Shown piece after piece: positions 62,057 to 64,000 of a stretch of DNA of 64,000 nt. The first letter of the stretch is position 1. The number at the start of each line of letters is the position of its first letter. The DNA is from Gemmatimonadota bacterium. Lineage in GTDB: Bacteria > Gemmatimonadota > Gemmatimonadetes > Gemmatimonadales > GWC2-71-9. Position numbers and translations under genes: made by a program. The stretch lies in contig QHUT01000055.1 in assembly GCA_003222055.1 (NCBI GenBank), forward strand, positions 1 to 64,000, written 5' to 3'. The notes under the pieces were generated by a model. That model did no database searches and was not told the DNA's origin. It saw nothing but the letters and a program-made list of their open reading frames with translations.

Positions 62057-62860
62057 GTGGGCAAACTGTTCGCTGTCGTGGTCACGATCATCACGGTCGT
62101 CTCGACCGCCATTTTCATCGCGCACACGTGGTGGCTGCCTCCTGACATCTCCGCCCACGGGCACGCGATCGATCGTCAGCTTTCGGAGACGATGATCTCG
62201 TCCGGCGTGCTCTTCGTGCTCTCCCAGCTGGCCCTCGCGCTGTTCGCGTGGCGCTTCGGCGACCGCGAGGACGGACGCCGGGTCAAGCCGTTTCCGGGCG
62301 GCGCCACTCCCATGGTCGTGTTCGCCGCGGTCCTGGTGGGTGCCGAGATCCTGACGCTCACGCTCGTCGGCGCGAAGGTCTGGGCCGGCGTCTTCCAGAC
62401 GCCGCCCGATCCGAACTCGCTGCAGATCGACGTGCAGGCCGAGCAATTCGCTTTTTATTTTCGATATCCGGGGCCCGATGGCCGGTTCGGGGCCACCCAC
62501 CCGGAGCTGATCAACGAAGCCAGTGAAAACTTTTTCGGACTGGATCCGGCGCGAGACACCTCGGCGCGCGACGACATCGTCGTCCCGACGCTGACGATCC
62601 CGCTCAATCGGCCCATCGCGCTGACCCTGCGGGCCAAGGACGTCAACCACGCGTTTTACGTGCCAGAACTGCGGATCCAGCAGGACTTCGTTCCCGGTCT
62701 CACCATCCCTCTGCATTTCACGGCGACCCAGACGGGGAGGTACGAAATCGTGTGCACGCAGTTGTGCGGCCTGGGGCACTACAACATGCGCGCGTACATC
62801 GAGGTGTTGCCCCAGGCGCAGTTCGACCAGTGGCTGAAGGACAAGGCGGCGCAACAATGA
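62057..62860 (+). CDS. coxB: Cytochrome c oxidase subunit II
   Basis: CuA motif CTQLCGLGHYNM; DVNHAFYVPELRIQQDFVPG; GTG start. Confidence 0.94.
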   Translation: MGKLFAVVVTIITVVSTAIFIAHTWWLPPDISAHGHAIDRQLSETMISSGVLFVLSQLALALFAWRFGDREDGRRVKPFPGGATPMVVFAAVLVGAEILTLTLVGAKVWAGVFQTPPDPNSLQIDVQAEQFAFYFRYPGPDGRFGATHPELINEASENFFGLDPARDTSARDDIVVPTLTIPLNRPIALTLRAKDVNHAFYVPELRIQQDFVPGLTIPLHFTATQTGRYEIVCTQLCGLGHYNMRAYIEVLPQAQFDQWLKDKAAQQ

Positions 62861-64000
62861 CGCACGCCACAGTCGCAGGCGCTCACCGCCACGCGCCTCC
62901 GCAGGGCTTTCTCCGGAAACATGTCTTCAGTCTCGATCACAAGGTGATCGGGAAGCAGTACCTGGATCTGGCGCTGGTCGCGGTCTGCACCGGGATGATC
63001 CTCTCCTGGTTGATGCGTTTCCACCTGGCCTGGCCCGAGACGCCGATTCCGGGCCTCGCGAAACTGTCGCCCAACGGGGCCGCCGGCGGCGTGATCACGC
63101 CCGAGTACTACCTCTCGCTGATGACGATGCACGGCACGATCATGGTGTTCTTCGTCCTGACGACGGCGCCGTTTGCGGGGTTCGGCAACTATTTCCTGCC
63201 CATTCAGGTCGGGGCGGAGGACATGGCGTTCCCGCGCATCAACATGATGTCCTTCTGGGTCACCCTCGTGGCGTTCCTGGTCCTGATCAGCGCCTTTGTC
63301 GTGGGGGACGGACCGCCCCTGTCGGGTTGGACCGCGTACGCGCCGCTCTCCGCCGTCGGCAAGGACGCCGGTCCCGGCCAAGGCGTCGGCCAGACGCTGT
63401 GGGCGGTCTCCATCACGCTGTTTTGCGTCGCGCAGCTGCTTGGCGCCCTGAACTTCGTCACGACGACGCTCGATCTGCGGACGAAAGGGATGTCGCTCGC
63501 CCGCATGCCCTACTCCACCTGGGCGTGGTTCATCACCTCGGTCATCGGCCTCATCGCGTTCGCGGTCCTCATGCCCGCCTGCATCTTGTTGATCCTGGAC
63601 CGCGTGGCGGGCACGAGCTTTTTCATTCCGGCGGGGCTGGTGATCAGCGATCGCCTGCAGCCGCATGCGGGGGGCTCGCCGCTCCTGTGGCAGCACCTTT
63701 TCTGGTTCTTCGGGCACCCGGAGGTGTACATCGCGATCCTGCCGGGGTTCGGCATCATTTCGCACATTCTCCCGGTCTTTGCCCGGAAGCCGCTGCTGGG
63801 ACCACGGGTCATGATCGCCTGTCTGGTCGCCATCGCCTTCCTGAGCTACACGGTGTGGGGCCACCACATGTTTTTGAGCGGCATGAACCCGTTCTCGGCG
63901 ACGCTGTTCTCCGTGCCGACGCTGGTCATCACGATCCCCGCCACGATCGTGACCCTCCTGTGGATCGGCACGATCTACGGCGCCCGGCTGCGGTTCACGA
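62857..64000 (+). CDS. coxA: Cytochrome c oxidase subunit I (truncated by window end)
   Basis: Not in ORF track because no stop in window; YYLSLMTMHGTIMVFFVLT...WQHLFWFFGHPEVYIAILPGFGIISHILPVF...TVWGHHMFLSGMNPF; ATGA overlap with coxB. Confidence 0.95.
   Translation, partial: MTHATVAGAHRHAPPQGFLRKHVFSLDHKVIGKQYLDLALVAVCTGMILSWLMRFHLAWPETPIPGLAKLSPNGAAGGVITPEYYLSLMTMHGTIMVFFVLTTAPFAGFGNYFLPIQVGAEDMAFPRINMMSFWVTLVAFLVLISAFVVGDGPPLSGWTAYAPLSAVGKDAGPGQGVGQTLWAVSITLFCVAQLLGALNFVTTTLDLRTKGMSLARMPYSTWAWFITSVIGLIAFAVLMPACILLILDRVAGTSFFIPAGLVISDRLQPHAGGSPLLWQHLFWFFGHPEVYIAILPGFGIISHILPVFARKPLLGPRVMIACLVAIAFLSYTVWGHHMFLSGMNPFSATLFSVPTLVITIPATIVTLLWIGTIYGARLRFT

Overview
High-GC bacterial chromosomal segment with dense coding and short gene overlaps. 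Overall gene content looks like Gemmatimonadota or a relative, but this is inferred from style only. No rRNA, tRNA, CRISPR array, transposase or prophage was recognised. Main blocks: (1) a thiol-redox end (CcdA-like, TlpA-like) facing a peroxiredoxin whose catalytic Cys position is an in-frame TGA followed by a SECIS-like hairpin, a candidate selenoprotein; (2) a long minus-strand cluster of GH20, S9 peptidase, DUF1080, Gfo/Idh/MocA, Gluconate_2-dh3, GMC oxidoreductase and two sugar isomerase/epimerases, suggestive of 3-keto-glycoside metabolism; (3) argG-argH with a promoter/operator; (4) an NtrY/NtrX-like pair, a GntR-ABC cassette, a NYN/LOTUS protein with a long RGG-like tail, mpg and dipeptidase; (5) three tandem paralogous outer-membrane proteins, kbl-tdh and a Cys-type formate dehydrogenase; (6) CDF, RlmI-like, aroH, thiE, mltG, ruvX, rho and M50; (7) a RDD-SpoIIM fusion divergent from a MoxR/DUF58/DUF4129/DUF4350 operon; (8) a Ser/Thr kinase group; (9) an operon of Cyc2-like monoheme porin, diheme cytochrome c, cupredoxin-like protein and coxB-coxA, resembling the layout of acidophile iron-oxidation (rus) operons. 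Several unrelated palindromic repeat families with short-period arms sit between genes and sometimes inside coding starts. All calls come from reading the sequence; no database search was run.
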